Positions 25,201 through 37,400 of a stretch of DNA of 64,000 bases are shown one piece after another (the stretch's first letter is position 1; each line of letters starts with the position of its first letter). Made by a program: the position numbers and the translations under genes. The stretch spans positions 11,419,663 through 11,483,662 of the forward strand of contig OZ007515.1 of NCBI GenBank assembly GCA_963931865.1, in the 5' to 3' direction. The DNA comes from Axinella damicornis. Its lineage: Eukaryota > Porifera > Demospongiae > Axinellida > Axinellidae. The notes beneath the pieces are model-generated. The model searched no databases, was not told where the DNA came from, and saw only the letters and a list, made by a program, of their open reading frames with translations.

Positions 25201-27516
25201 GCTTATGGTGTGATCACAATGGTGAAATCACAATGGCAAAGGTGCAACACTAGTACGGTAAAGTTGCAATTGTAAAGGTGTAAGAAAGATAATACCTTTA
25301 CCAGTGCGATCACAATGGTACAGTTGTAATCCCAGAACATGGGTTCGATTTAATGTATGGTTGTGACATATAATACAAACTATCAGTACTAGGTTGCCTC
25401 ACCATACTAGTATTCAATCCAGAATCTTTTATACGTGACAGAGCAACCTCGGTGTCCACTGCACATCCACCTCCCAGAACAGCCAACCACTCGACTGACT
25501 GCAGAGAACCCACGATATCTCGTGCAGTTGATCCACCATTGCACTGTGTCATGCACGAGGAGCATGTGTAAGCATACAGATTGTGAGAAGAATAATGAAA
25601 CTTTACTTCATTCATGCTGGGTCACAACGGCTTCAGCAGCAAGCAGAACATCAACTGCATGAGCAAAAGTTTCTGTAATGTAGTTGACACAGTTGGTGCC
25701 TGCTCTTGGAATCAGACTATTGTACTGTACTCATGTACCCCACAAGTAGTAAGCAGAATGTAGAAATGGGTCACCAAAACTGTGGAAAATGTCGAGTATA
25801 ATGCATGATCAATGTTTTGTGCATACGGCGGTCATGCATGCTGCACACTGTGTATGTCTCAACAGTATGGGAACAACTGGACAAAACAAACCAACTGATA
25901 AAACCCGTTGGGAATAAACATTTAATTGTGAGACAGTGTAAACACTTTAGCAGCTTAGCACACCTATAGAGTGGCACTAGACACCAATGCCGCAATACTC
26001 AACTGGATAAAGAACTGCATAGCTAGTGAAACTGGAGGCTCTATCAGATGACTGAGTAATCCAACAAGCAAACAGTTGTTTCCTCCTCCATTGTACCCTC
26101 AAGACAGAGCACCATCTTCATTGTTCACATAATTATATAAATTAGTTGTGTAAACTTCAGTAGATACACAACATACTAGAATGCAAGAGTGAACAAGCCG
26201 CATGCATTTCAGCTGCCGAGGAGGGAATGAGGTATCATAAGCTGCTGAATATCAGTGAGGTCACAATAGCAGCTGTATAAAGTCTGTGCCGACATTCCTG
26301 GCACCAGTCTGTGTGTAGTCAGAGCCTGGGTTCGGCACAGATTGTCAAGTCAGCAAAACTTGGTAGCCCTTATGAAATTCATGGTCAATTGAGCAACTGT
26401 TAATTAAGGCCACTTTCTTATCAGGGGAAAGGATTAAGTTCGTGTCCCTAGGGACTCTTTGCTACATTTTTGTGACTATTAATTAACAATCCATTCATTT
26501 ACTGAATGACTATACTATCACCAAAAGCCTCCAACCGATCACATGATGGTGAATTAGATATTATAATTATGTATGCATTTATTACTCCAAAAGCCAATAG
26601 TGACGTGGCTCCAATTAACCTAAATTTCATGTGAGGTGTGTCGCCTCATACCCAGGCCTTCCTTTACAGTTTTGTCTCGCAGTTTTGGGAATATTGGGAA
26701 GCTAAGTTTGAGATGATTGGGCATGAGACGGTGCCACTGTGATGTCAGACGCCATGGAACGCTTCCAGTGATGTCATGGTGGCACCGCCTCACATGTGAA
26801 TGCTTTTCTTCACAATTTGCCGTGTGGCGGAAAGCCTGCATGTGTACAAGTCCAACTACGACAATGAGTGGCTTTACCACCTTGACCATACAGTGGGACC
26901 TGTCTATGGTGGTCGCTGTTTAAGGCAGCCACCTTTCTACTATAGCTAATGCTGGACCCGGTTAATTTCATGATCATTCTGTTCAAAATCAAACATCCAC
27001 CTGTCTATATTATAGTGCATGCATGGTCACCGTTTAAGGCAGCCATCTGCTTTTATATGGTCAGTCAAGTATACTGCTGGCCCCAGTTGCACTAATCGTG
27101 TACAAAATCACCTGCTTCAAGCAGCCACCTATATCTATAGCGGCCCCATCAGGACATGGCTGACCACGACAGGTTGCATTGTACTAGAATTATTATCATG
27201 CTTACGAATACTATAGTCATCCAGTTAGGCCTATACAGAAATATGCCTGCATGGTCTAAGCTGGCAGTGTATAATTTGGCATCACCTCAGTTTCGAGTAG
27301 TGTCGTCCGCATTGAGTAGCCATTCAACAGCCCCGCACTGTTATTTACATGCTCCAAGGCAATGTTTACAGCAGGCAGCGACACGGCGGAGTTGAGTTCA
27401 CCGCTGGTTAGCGAAGAGTGAAGAGCCAGTACTCGCAAAGGAACAGAATCGTCACCCTTGCTCATCAACGGTGTCGCCAGAAGAAGAACGACCAAACAAA
27501 CACTCCGTCCTTCCAT
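16282..27516 (-). CDS. GABA-B-like class C G-protein-coupled receptor, 14 exons
   Basis: Plasma-membrane receptor. Exons: 27516-27286, 25543-25403, 23900-23733, 23649-23524, 23166-23101, 22713-22510, 21690-21481, 20555-20489, 20192-19959, 19464-19338, 19138-19016, 18788-18636, 18189-17857 and 16455-16282, ending GTA-TAA; about 785 residues. All introns are GT-AG and joins are in phase. Exon 1 gives a signal peptide then NIALEHVNNSAGLLNGYS, typical of the ANF-receptor/Venus-flytrap fold. Later ectodomain blocks are LVAYFQWKKVLIV, YAWIIPGWYEDGWW and YAQYAYDAVWTIALAFN. TM1 is in exon 9, TM2 in exon 10, TM3 (VRPWLITIGWTLAF ... KMWRAY) in exon 11, TM4 in exon 12, TM5-7 in exon 13, and a polar tail in exon 14. 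No Cys-rich domain is seen between flytrap and TM1, which favours GABA-B over mGluR type. Exon 9 carries a one-base frame break near 20085. An extra tail exon between 17857 and 16455 cannot be excluded. Confidence 0.88.
16620..16673. repeat. 54-bp near-perfect palindrome
   Basis: AATGAATGGATGCCACGTGT, then AGGTATATATACCT, then the complement ACATGTGGCATCCATTCATT. It could form a long hairpin or cruciform. It lies between the receptor's last exon and the preceding one. Confidence 0.75.
16725..16831. repeat. Direct repeat, copy B
   Basis: Second copy of the 15789-15895 segment, about 940 bp away, with an extra TTGGGGTGCTATTT between the shared blocks. It lies in the last intron of the GABA-B-like receptor. 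Confidence 0.75.
17645..17800. repeat. Minisatellite, unit about 17 bp (AAGGCTGGAGGGTGACC)
   Basis: About eight to nine copies of AAGGCTGGAGGGTGACC, some with an extra AATT spacer, run up to a GCCTGGGAATGAGGCTA repeat terminus at about 17804-17820. It lies in the intron just after receptor exon 13. Confidence 0.85.
20878..21478. repeat. 18-bp minisatellite, about 33 near-identical copies
   Basis: The unit TTACTTCAGCTAGTGTTA is repeated almost without change for 601 bp. Because 18 is divisible by three it reads open as a Leu/Gln/Val polymer, which is an artefact. The array stops two bases from the splice donor of receptor exon 7 (donor GT at 21480-21479), so it starts the intron. Confidence 0.95.
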
Positions 27517-27691
27517 GATCGTAGATTTTCGGCCGACTGACTTTCGTGATCAGACACGCCCCTCATGTGTTTTGCTGCTGGGACTGTGGGACTGCGGTAC
27601 CAGGTACATGGTTCATTAATTACATTGCAATCGCTTACGTAATAGTATGTTGTCTCATGCCAAGCATAGCAGGCGATTCAAAGTGCAGTTA

Positions 27692-27800
27692 GCCTCGTTC
27701 CCAGGCCTACCCCGTTTTTCGCCGCCCTTCCGCATCCGTGTATTATTGTCAACGGAAACTGAAGAACAGAAAAAACGGGATAGGCCTGGGAACGAGGCTA
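27692..27800. mobile_element. MITE of the CTCGTTCCCAGGCC family
   Basis: A 109-bp element starts TAGCCTCGTTCCCAGGCC and ends with the exact complement GGCCTGGGAACGAGGCTA. The interior (TTTTTCGCCGCCCTTCCGC ... AACTGAAGAACAGAAAAAAC) closely matches another copy at about 45-146. Confidence 0.85.
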
Positions 27801-28027
27801 AAGTGCAGTAGTGGTTATAGTTAGGCGGATATGTGGAAATATTGTGCATTTTGATGTACAAGCATGGAATTTGCACGGTTGTCCTAATAGTGATTTCAGA
27901 AGTGGAGCCTGAAAATTCAGTCTTGATGGCAATACCGTTAATGATATTCATGACCACCCACAATTGGAGGTCAAAGGTGGATGTCAGCCAGATTTTTGCC
28001 CAGAATCTGAACTCCTAAACATCTGAC

Positions 28028-28259
28028 TGCTGGCACATCAGACACCATCAATCTGCAGGTTTTCTTGGGGACCCACCTGAGGCCCTCGGTGGAATCAATG
28101 AATATCAAAAGCGCCGTGCATGCACCTCCTCCCCCGCAAACCAAGGGGGAGGGACTGCATGCACGGCGTTTTTGATTTTAATGATATTTATAGATTCCAC
28201 TGAGGGCCTCAGGTGGGTTCCCAAGAAAACCTGCAGACTGATGGTGTTGATGTGCCAGC
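28028..28259. mobile_element. Foldback element, 232 bp
   Basis: Two arms of about 100 bp start GCTGGCACATCA and end TGTGCCAGC. They share inner complementary blocks TCTGCAGGTTTTCTTGGG and GCCGTGCATGCA, and the centre carries CCTCCCCC / GGGGGAGG. Flanking sequence 27925-28010 matches 8545-8660. Confidence 0.75.
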
Positions 28260-29302
28260 AGTCATGCACACATTTAGGAAAAAAATGGGTTAGGGTATAT
28301 TAGGGCCAGGTCAGGTGCTGAATGCAAAAGCGTGTCCGTTACGTGTACAGTTTGTAGCTACTTCCAACATCACGTTGTTTTAATAACGACCTGGATATTG
28401 AGCTCTGGCAGGAAGTAGCTACATACTTATAGGTATAGATAACTGAAAAAGGCTAAGCTATGTTAATACAATGTGCTATTATTTCTGTGCCCAAATCAGA
28501 TTCTGATTTTATGGATTTGGCCGCTATCGGCATGTAGAGCACTGTACAGAACAATTGCTACAGAAAAGTAGCTACAGTTTCCTTCTCCAGTACTAGCAAT
28601 ACAGTATTATTAAACACCTGAGTTATACGGAACCTACACCACCTATACAGTGCGTTTAGTCCATGTTTCAGTGAGCTCACATACACTGCAAACTTGCCGC
28701 TTGTTGACTGCTGATATGTTGTATTGTATTGTATGCTATAGCTAGCTATACCAGTAGCTAGCTAGTAGACAAGTGTCTGCCTATATTGGTTCTTGATGGA
28801 ATTCCGAGACAGGTGGAATAATTAGAGTTCTACATTCTTGCCATATTGTTATGCATCCATCTGCTAGCTGTTATCTGGTTCATTTAGCAGAAAGTGGACT
28901 GACATCTCTTTGGAAGGACATCTGTTTTCATAAACGTATAAACAAGTTGAGTTGTAAAATGTAGCTGCTCAGAGTCTAAACAGTATTCCCAGTACATACA
29001 GCACAGGTTCCTTCATCAGAATGTACAGGAGGTATTTACCTGGTGACACTGTAAGGTGTACATTATGATCTCATCTGTATGATGGGAATGGCATAGTCAC
29101 GTACAATTAATTGGTATTCAATTAGGATTCTGTGTGTACTCCAAATTGAGGCATGTACATTGAGCAATATTATTAATGGAGCTCAGTTCGGATTAATACA
29201 AATAATCAATATAACCACAACCGTTTGTGACACAACGTACAGTGTATTGTCATTTTGATGATTCAGTTTAATTGTCAATGGGAGCATTTACAGCTGGAGT
29301 TG
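28260..29302. other. Intergenic between the receptor and the CARD adaptor genes
   Basis: About 1 kb of AT-rich sequence downstream of the next gene on the minus strand. No exon, RNA gene or strong repeat was recognised. Confidence 0.5.
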
Positions 29303-32300
29303 TTAGTGAATGGAGTGACTACGTGACTGCAGAGAAAGTGCAGCACTGCCGGATGGCCGTGTTGCATATCGGGACCGACTGGTCAGACTGTGGGTTCTAA
29401 TCGGAAGACTTTTTGATGTTTGCTCAGCCACACTAGCCTGAGAACTAAACTGTCCAAGACTGTGGACATTAAGGTCACTTTGAGAGCAGTACCCCGAAGA
29501 GGACCCTACTGAACCTTGATCAGGGGACGCAACTCTGTACGCATAGATTGAATGCTCTCTTGCTCCTGCAACTAGATTCTGAATTGTTGGTAAGGGAGCA
29601 ATTGTTTTGCCAGATGTGAGGCAATGCAGCTCTTGCGTTTGACGGAATGAATGTGGGAATCTACACTCAGTACAAGTGTCCGAATTGCAGACATGCTCAC
29701 TCGGTGATGAAAGAACATTGATTTCGGAAGGGATGTCACAAACGGGCATTTGCAGCGGTGAGCCCGTGACATAGTAGTGTGGCACTTTGCAATCACCCAT
29801 TGATGTTGGTTCCTCTGAGAGCTGTAAAATAGGGAATGAAGAGTTCTCCACTTTTTCGTGATCCTTTGACTGCCTCTCTTTTCTCTTAGGCCTCAGAAAC
29901 CTAGGGAGCAGCTTTGCTGTGGACAGGCGAAGGAGACTCCTTGCTTTAGATGGTACTTTTCGCTTTGGTGTGCTGATTGAGTTGAGATGGGGTACTGATA
30001 AGGCTCTTGCATTCCATTTTGGGAGTGGGGAGGTATGCAGAGGGAACAGACTAGATGCTGATGGGAAATGGCGAACAGAGAAATGAGAGTCTTCTTGTGA
30101 ATCAAAATGCGAACAAGAGGCCTGTAGATCAGATCGGCTGGTCGAATGTTGTAAGCCAAAATTGGAGTGTGGTAGCGCAGGATTTCTTTGGTCTAGACTC
30201 GGTGATTCTGAGTTGTTGAGATCACCGGAAATCCCGCTGTAGATTGAGAGAATTTCTGCTTCTGCTTCGGTTGTTGGGAAGATATCTACCGCAAGAAGGG
30301 CACTGTTTTGAGAGGAACGGTTGCTTTGGGAACTGTCGCCAGTGTATGAACTATCACTTGGTGCTGTTAAATCACTGAGTGAAGAGTAGCTGACACTGTA
30401 CAGGCTGTTTTCATGTGACAGTCCAGCGACAGGTGGTTGCTCAGCAACAGCCACATGCTTATGGTGTTTTCCCTTGAAGAGAAAGAATGCAAACCAAGTC
30501 ACTAATTGTTATGGTAACAGCACAATCTTCGTATGTACATAATATATATCCATAATTTTTATTCTATTAGGTGTGAGTATAAACAAACCATTTAGATCAA
30601 GAGTGGGGATTCTCCCTATCCTCCATAACAGCTAACAACTTAGTGACGTCGATCACTTCATTAACACCGCCCATCAACACTAATGGGCCCACAATGTGTA
30701 CTTTAATGGTGATATGACTAGATATGGCAACATGACTTACTGAATTGGATCTGGAGTTTGGACATATTTCCACGCATTTTCCAGCAGCCCAAACAAACAG
30801 CACCTCCCTCTCTTGAAGTGCGTGCTTACACAGCAGGGCTTGCTCTAGCACATGACGCACTAAGACAGAGGGAATACCCCAGGTGAAAAGAACACATCCT
30901 TCTTCTATTGACTTCAGCTGAAACACTTCGGGCTTGAGTCCCAGAACGCTTGAGATGCTGGCTTGGAACAAAGCAACGTCTTGTGCCTTGCAGGAATGAT
31001 AATCCCAGTCAACCTTCACCACTAGGTGCTCATAGCCTGGAGGCACTCCCTTGGTGAGGGAGAATTCAGGACATTCATACGCAATGAGATTCTCAAAATA
31101 CTTTGTGAGCTCCTCTTCGTAGTCTGTGATCAGTTTTCTCCCTTCTTCCCTGCCAAACTCGATAGCAACAAACTTGATCAGCTGATAGTTGAACCAAGAG
31201 GAGTAGTTGTGCAGACATTCGATCAGTGATGCAAGGTCTTCAACCTTGGCAATATCACTTGAGCTGCTGAAAAGCGAAACATTTTCAGTTCTGGGTGTAT
31301 TCTCGAAACAACCAAAGTATAGAAGGACCATTCGTATCTCCTTGATTGGAATTTGCAAGCATACCAACACCCGGTAAACCCCAAGAACGAGACTCGCAAA
31401 TTTCATAGTTATGTTCTGAGAATCTCTGGCCACTTTGCACCTTAGCGCTTGGATATCCCTCTGATTCTTCCCTTGGATACTCTCCAATTCTCCATACTTG
31501 AGTGGAGCTCGAGCATCTATCTTGCTCACAACCCTTTGTTGGTCAAGGTGGTTCAGTATACTGCCATTAGCCTCAACCTCTGGACTGTTGGAAGCCTCCA
31601 TATCAAAACCGGTGTGGTTACTGATCTGGGGACTGTCCCGGCAAATCACGTCCTCTGAAGTGGCTGGAACACCATGGGAAGAGAAAGATCAAGCAAATTG
31701 ACTCAAGGGACAGCAAAATGCTCTACAAAACAAAATATGTTTTAACAAACTATTTGGTTACATCATGTGAATGCAGTACTAATCCTGGGTCAGTGTGATC
31801 CGAGCTGATACTTGAGCGATACTTGAGTAAATTTGAGTAGCCAACGCCAGTGCTTCTTTATTTATCATGGGATGGATACTTTGGATAGTCACATGACTTC
31901 AGTAACCAAAATATACTTTGATAATATAGTTCAGGTGAACAGCAGCTTACACTCTAGTTGTAGTACCGCTGATTTATGTAGCTTTGCAAGCGCAGCAGCA
32001 AGCCGTTCTTCACCACAAAGCCACAGTAGTGTACACAAATTCAATTAACTAGTAGCACAAGTAGACATCAAGCCGTACTACAGCTGTAAAAGCTACTCAG
32101 CTAATTAAATTTTGTGCGCACTATATACCGTGGTTTTGTGGTGAAGACCGTTGTGCTGCTGCGCTTGCAAAGCTACATAAATCAGCTGTAACCTATTGCC
32201 CAACAAAACATCAAAACTGCCATAGCGTTACTACAGTCAGGTGTTCACAATATGGTCTTGTCTACAGCTGCAGGCACATAGCTACATTCCTTTTACTCCC

Positions 32301-33412
32301 ACACCCATTCCACTGTATGAGTTTATGGTAGTGTGAAGCACCCCCTATAAGGCTGTTGTAAACAGGTTGATGCTTCTCCTTCTCCCTAAACAGCTGTGCT
32401 AGGTATGTATGTCCGGAAGCTGAATCAGTCAAAGTGTAGACTTCTGTTTGCACAATGGTATACCCTTTATGGATGCTGATTTGTGTCCAGCTGCAGGCTG
32501 TACCAGTTATAGACAAGCATTGCTTGGAACCCCTCATGCAGTGTGGGTGTAACGATGATTAATTGACAGCATAATTGGCTATGCATGCCCAATTGCACAT
32601 GCAATGTCACTGCTTACTCTCAGAACGCCAAATTTGGCCAAACTATAGCTGTAAGGAGGATGTATACTTACATTTACGTCCTATCTCTGCCTGGCTTTTA
32701 GATGTTTCATTATACATAGCAACGTTCAATGAAACATATATGAAGTGGGAAGATTAGGGGCATGCATCCAAAATCTATTCAAATTGCTTTACATTATAAC
32801 AATCAATGTATTATAATTTTGCATGCTCTCTTTGTGCTGGGTCAGTGTGCCCCTGCTCGTACTGGGTTCAAATATCTTACACTACTCAACTGCCATGCAG
32901 TTCGTTCTTGACAGCATCTGTCTAATATACATGTCCTCACAATAGCATTAGGAGAATACATGTGCTCACAATAGCATTAGGAGAATACGTGCTCACAATA
33001 GCATTAGGAGAATACACGTGCTCACAATAGCATTAGGAGAATACACACACACACACACAGTGACATGTGCTTCATGGTATTCACCTGATACTGAGCTTTC
33101 CACAAAGGATCTTTCAGCTGCAAGACGCTGTTCCAATAGAGCAATGATGTATGCATGCCCCTGGTGAGCATCCCCTTCCATGGACTCCTTCAAGACAGAC
33201 AGGAGTGATCGCTCATGGCCTGGGCCCTTCCTTTTCAGGAACATTACAAACATTTCAACCGCATCCTTGGTGGTGTTTGAAGGAACAGTGAGACGTTCAA
33301 GTTCATCGTCTGTTAGCAGATGGGCTCGCCCCAGGTAAGGTCGGATGTTTGGAATGTTGAGGTACTCAATCAGCTCTAGCAGAACACTGTCTAACAGACT
33401 TCTTGGTGGCAT
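29303..33412 (-). CDS. CARD-containing adaptor-like protein with Ser-rich tail (paralogue 2)
   Basis: Three coding exons (33412-33085, 31654-30741, 30472-29303) join in phase (TCA G|gtgaat, TCA|gtaagt) to give about 803 residues. Residues about 1-100 are CARD-like: YLGRAHLLTDDELERL, an FLKRKGPG turn and LLSVLKESMEGDAHQGHAYI. The second exon holds a domain shared with the neighbour at 37283-38268: a helical part with SSWFNYQLIKFVAIEFG and a following part with VLGLKPEVFQLKSIEEGCVL. I cannot name this domain. The last 390 residues are Ser-rich, low in structure and basic in places, with no SH3 domain. The CARD suggests homotypic assembly with other CARD proteins. The start ATG at 33412 follows an in-frame acceptor-like TAAAAAG, so a non-coding first exon is likely. 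Confidence 0.75.
31968..32186. repeat. Inverted repeat with about 57-bp arms
   Basis: Arm 31968-32024 (GCTGATTTATGTAGCTTTGC ...) is the near-exact complement of 32130-32186 (... GCAAAGCTACATAAATCAGC). It sits in an intron of the Ser-rich CARD gene and is probably a non-autonomous element. Confidence 0.75.
32925..33045. repeat. Short tandem repeat, unit about 25-27 bp
   Basis: Four or five copies of GTGCTCACAATAGCATTAGG followed by AGAATACA run into a short (CA)n tract. It lies in the intron directly after the CARD exon (donor at 33084). Confidence 0.8.
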
Positions 33413-34459
33413 CGCAATTAACACTCTTTTTAGCGCAGGGACATTATCTATAAAATTATGAAGGAATCGACAAACAGGGATAGCTATATTGCTGCAGCAA
33501 GATCACCAATTGTCAGAATTTTAAGGTAGCAATGCGTGCAACTTGCAGGCTGATCAACAACACGCGAGTTAAGTACGTGCGGAAATGAGGGAAATTCCCT
33601 AAGGCTCGTATATTAGTATTACGTAAACATACATCTGCATGACTTGAATAGCTAGCTGTTCAGCTATTGGATAGCTATAATCAGAGCAATCACCTGAGGG
33701 CACGCCATGCTATCAGCAGGATTGCATGAGTCAAAACTTTCATACACAGAAATTGAAGATTGCTTAGTCGCCAAACTTATAGACATAACTTTTATGCCAC
33801 AAACGTCTGGGTGCTTCTCATAAGAGAAATAACACCAAATTTTGAAGCCGACCCCCCAAAATTAATTTTGGTCAGTATTCAGTACTGACATATACATGTT
33901 AACCCACCACTAAACATAAGCAGTGGAGCTTTTAGAGCAGGCATTTCGTTACATTAGACCTGGCCGATGGCCCTGGATGGCACTTCAGCTCTCAAGAAAC
34001 ATGCACATTTCCGGTGTGAGATGCCAGTGCTAGCCTCATCCCAGGCCTCGGCTCAGATTATATCTCACAGCCACGAGAAAAAATCTGGACAGAGTCTGGG
34101 GAACGAGGCTATATATGCCAGTGCCACGATGCAGATCCAGGCTAGCTAAGTTCTGGAAGATCCGGCATGAAAATTGAGCACTTGTCCAGCCAAGTTCGAC
34201 ACCTAAGAAGCTGAATGCATGAAAATGTGTACATGCAGTTGGGGAAAGGGAACTTAACCAAACATAAAACAGGTTGCATGGTCCTTACTGATGGCCACAC
34301 TCTCTAGAAAACTCTTACAGTTTGGCGACAAAAGTATATAACACAGAGCACGAAATTTGAGGTTGCATTGTTTTACTACAACATCAAATCACTACAAAAG
34401 TAAACAACACAAATTTATGCACGCTATTTTTGAGCACATAACAATCAAACAAAATTCAT
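33413..34459. other. Spacer between the two CARD adaptor genes
   Basis: Contains an imperfect CTCGTTCCCAGGCC-family element at about 34028-34112 (GCTAGCCTCATCCCAGGCC ... GGGGAACGAGGCTA). The promoter and non-coding first exon of the downstream CARD gene probably lie here, but I cannot place them. Confidence 0.45.
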
Positions 34460-37400
34460 TCATTGTGTGTTTGAAGTTTCAATCGGAAATGACAGTTCCA
34501 GTGATTGCAATGACATAAGATCTCTTGTGGAGTCCATTGATACGTAGCTTAGCGAGGGTATTGACGGTGCACTTTTCAAAGAGGCAAGTGAGGATTCGTT
34601 GCTCTCACTTGCAATGTTAGTCACAAGTGTTGACGCATTCACCGGAGGGATGGATTCATGCACACGCTGGTCGGTGGCTTTCAGTGCTGTCTTGGGACTA
34701 CTGGACTCTACTGATTCAGACACCAGTGTAAATGTGGCAAATGTCTTTGCGTCAGAAGTTTTACGAGCTGGACGGAGATAACTGGAAGGAATCCAAAATG
34801 AGGCACCTGATTTTGTTGTGACTTTCAGGAGCTCACCATCTGCCTTTAAAACTTGAACCCTTAATCCTTTTCGTATGGTGATGTCATTATTGTTACAAGC
34901 ATTTGGTATGTAGCTACGAGTGACAGTCAATACTTTGCCTACCTTGGAAATGTGGGCGGGGAGATCAACTAGGGAGACAGGTTTTTGCCTAAGTACTGCT
35001 GGTGGCGATTCATTAAACTTTACGACAAAGTCAGCCTGAAAAGGAATCTTGCCATTGTTCCAGGCTTGGAAGATTGCCTGTGATCGTCTTGTTAGTCGAC
35101 AGGAGATTCGGGGAAGACAGCCAGCCCAGTGATCCTCAGAAACACCATACACCCAAGAGTCATCGCAATAGAGCACTCGCACTCTATCTCCGCATTTCAC
35201 GGGCAGATTTTCCCTGCTCACTGCTGTGTGATCTTGAATGGCCACCATTTCGATTTCTGTGTATGAAGGTTTTGATTCAAGGCTGTTGATAGCATAGTCT
35301 TCTATGCCGTCAGGTGACTGCACATACAGCTGTGAGTAAGAAAGCTGAACTATGCTGGAGCTGGATCCGTAGTATTTTCTCGAAATTCTGATGCAGCTGT
35401 ACGGCACAAATCCTTTTCTTTCCTCTTGAGTTTCAACAAACACCCTCCTGGCTATGCGGTATAGTGCCTTCAGTTGCTGACCACTGTAAACTTGAAGCTC
35501 GTCTTTTCTGACACCATGCACGGTCTGGATGGCTGCCACATGTATGTTCGCAGGCATGTTTGGCCTAGCCCTTCCGAGAACCCTCCAGAGAAAAGCTACC
35601 GGCTTTTGGGATTCAGTGGGGGGTGGAGGAATAGCTGTGAAGGGGGGACTGAGTACAGATGATTGGAATAAACTGCTTTGATCCGCTAATTCCAGGAGCG
35701 ACATGGCAGTGTATGACTGGTTGGATTCATGCATTGAGGTAGCATGGAGCTGGTCAAATGATTCATGGCAAAAAGCTGATGATGCAGGCATTTCGTCTAC
35801 CTTGATTGCACTTATTTCAGGTTGTGAAAACCGGGAGGTCTGGAGCCTGGCTGGTTCACGTGTTTTGTCTAACTTGACTGCACTTACTTCAGGTTGTGGC
35901 AACCGGGAGGTCTGGAGCCTGGCTGGTTCACGTGTTTTGTCTAACTTGATTGCACTTACTGGTTGTGACAACCGGGAGGTCTGGAGCTCAAAGTGCCTGA
36001 CTGGTTCACGTGTTTCATCTAATTTGACTGCACTTACTTCAGGCTGTGGCAAGTGGGAGGTCTGGAGCTCAAGGTGCCTGGCTGGTTCACTGCCTTCTGC
36101 AGCAACAAAAGCTGATTCTCGAGGTGTGGATGTAGGTACATGATGAAGTTTGAAATTCTCTTCTTCTCGTTGTCCATTCACTACCTTTGGGCTGCAAGTG
36201 TTGTTAAGAGTTCTGTTTCGTCTTCTCCCTCTTCTTCGTCTGGCCTCGCTAGCGGCTATGAGCATGATGTCCATTGTTTGAGTGTCATCGCTAGTGGCTT
36301 GCTGAGCACTCCTGTGACTCTCTTCATGGATGCTGACAATGTTAGCAGACTGTGCACTGCCAATTTCTCTGTTTGAACTTTCAAACTTTCTGATGGAAAT
36401 TGTTTGTGAACGTTGGCGAGAACGTCGGCGTGATGATGATGGTACTTGATCATCTTTGCTAGCAAGGGGTTTGTCCTGTTCATTTGCAGTTTGCCTTACT
36501 GCAACAATCGCTTGCTTGGGCTTGTTGTCTTGAGACAAATGAGCGCTGATATTCGGGACAACCTGTGACTGTGCAGGGAGCAATCTCTGTTTCTTTTTCT
36601 TTCCACCACTGCTCGCACCTTCTCTCGATCTGGATCTGCTTGCACCTGCTCTCCTATCAGCATAGTAGAACTGAAAGTAGGCTCCCCTCTTGTGCAGTGG
36701 TGATTGGGTGAGCTCCAAGACCTGTAGACTTCCACCATATTTGTCACTTTGTTTTGGATCACGCTTATCATACGATGCTGGGATGCCAAATGCCGGGATG
36801 CCAAATGCCTGATGGGGTGAAGTGGAGACCGTGGGAGGTGCCTTCTTTGCCTGCACTGGGAGGGAAGCATTTCTGTTCAAAGAAGGTGGAGAACTTGTGT
36901 TGTTTGCATCGGCTAGGTTGCTTGAATGGTACGATGTACTTCCGGGTGAATACTGAAGCTGTCAAAAAGAATCACATCAGGTGGGTTAAAACGATTGTCA
37001 AATCATAGTACCTTGGTAAAACCAGCCAATCCAGCATGTAAATATGTACTGTAGGACAAGGATCTGGTTCTATTGCAGGCTTTATATATATAGGCTGCAC
37101 TCAGGATATATACGTATATACATGTGTATGTTTACTATGCGTTTCAATGGGGAAACCCCACAATTTTGGTATCTATGGGAACAACCCATAACTTGGCTGC
37201 ACTGACAAGGCTGTGTAATGATTTCTTTAGAGACAGTACTTTACCTACCAAGCACATGCAGTGTATGAGGAAGTCTGTGTACCTTTTTGGGAGAGAAATC
37301 TAGAACCTTCATCCCAACTCTCATGGAACACGCTCCTTCCCTTGTGAACTCTGCTGTCTTTGAAGTGGCTTGGCCAATTGTGTACGGGATTGCACAATCA

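Noticed and set aside
26717..26923. Peptide CHCDVRRHGTL resembling the GATM C-terminus
   Set aside because: The true GATM last exon is at 5623-5715, with matching splice phase and stop. This match is short, has no flanking similarity and lies in another gene's intron.
36140..36376. Plus-strand ORFs opposite the CARD-SH3 exon
   Set aside because: They are antisense shadows of the long minus-strand coding exon.
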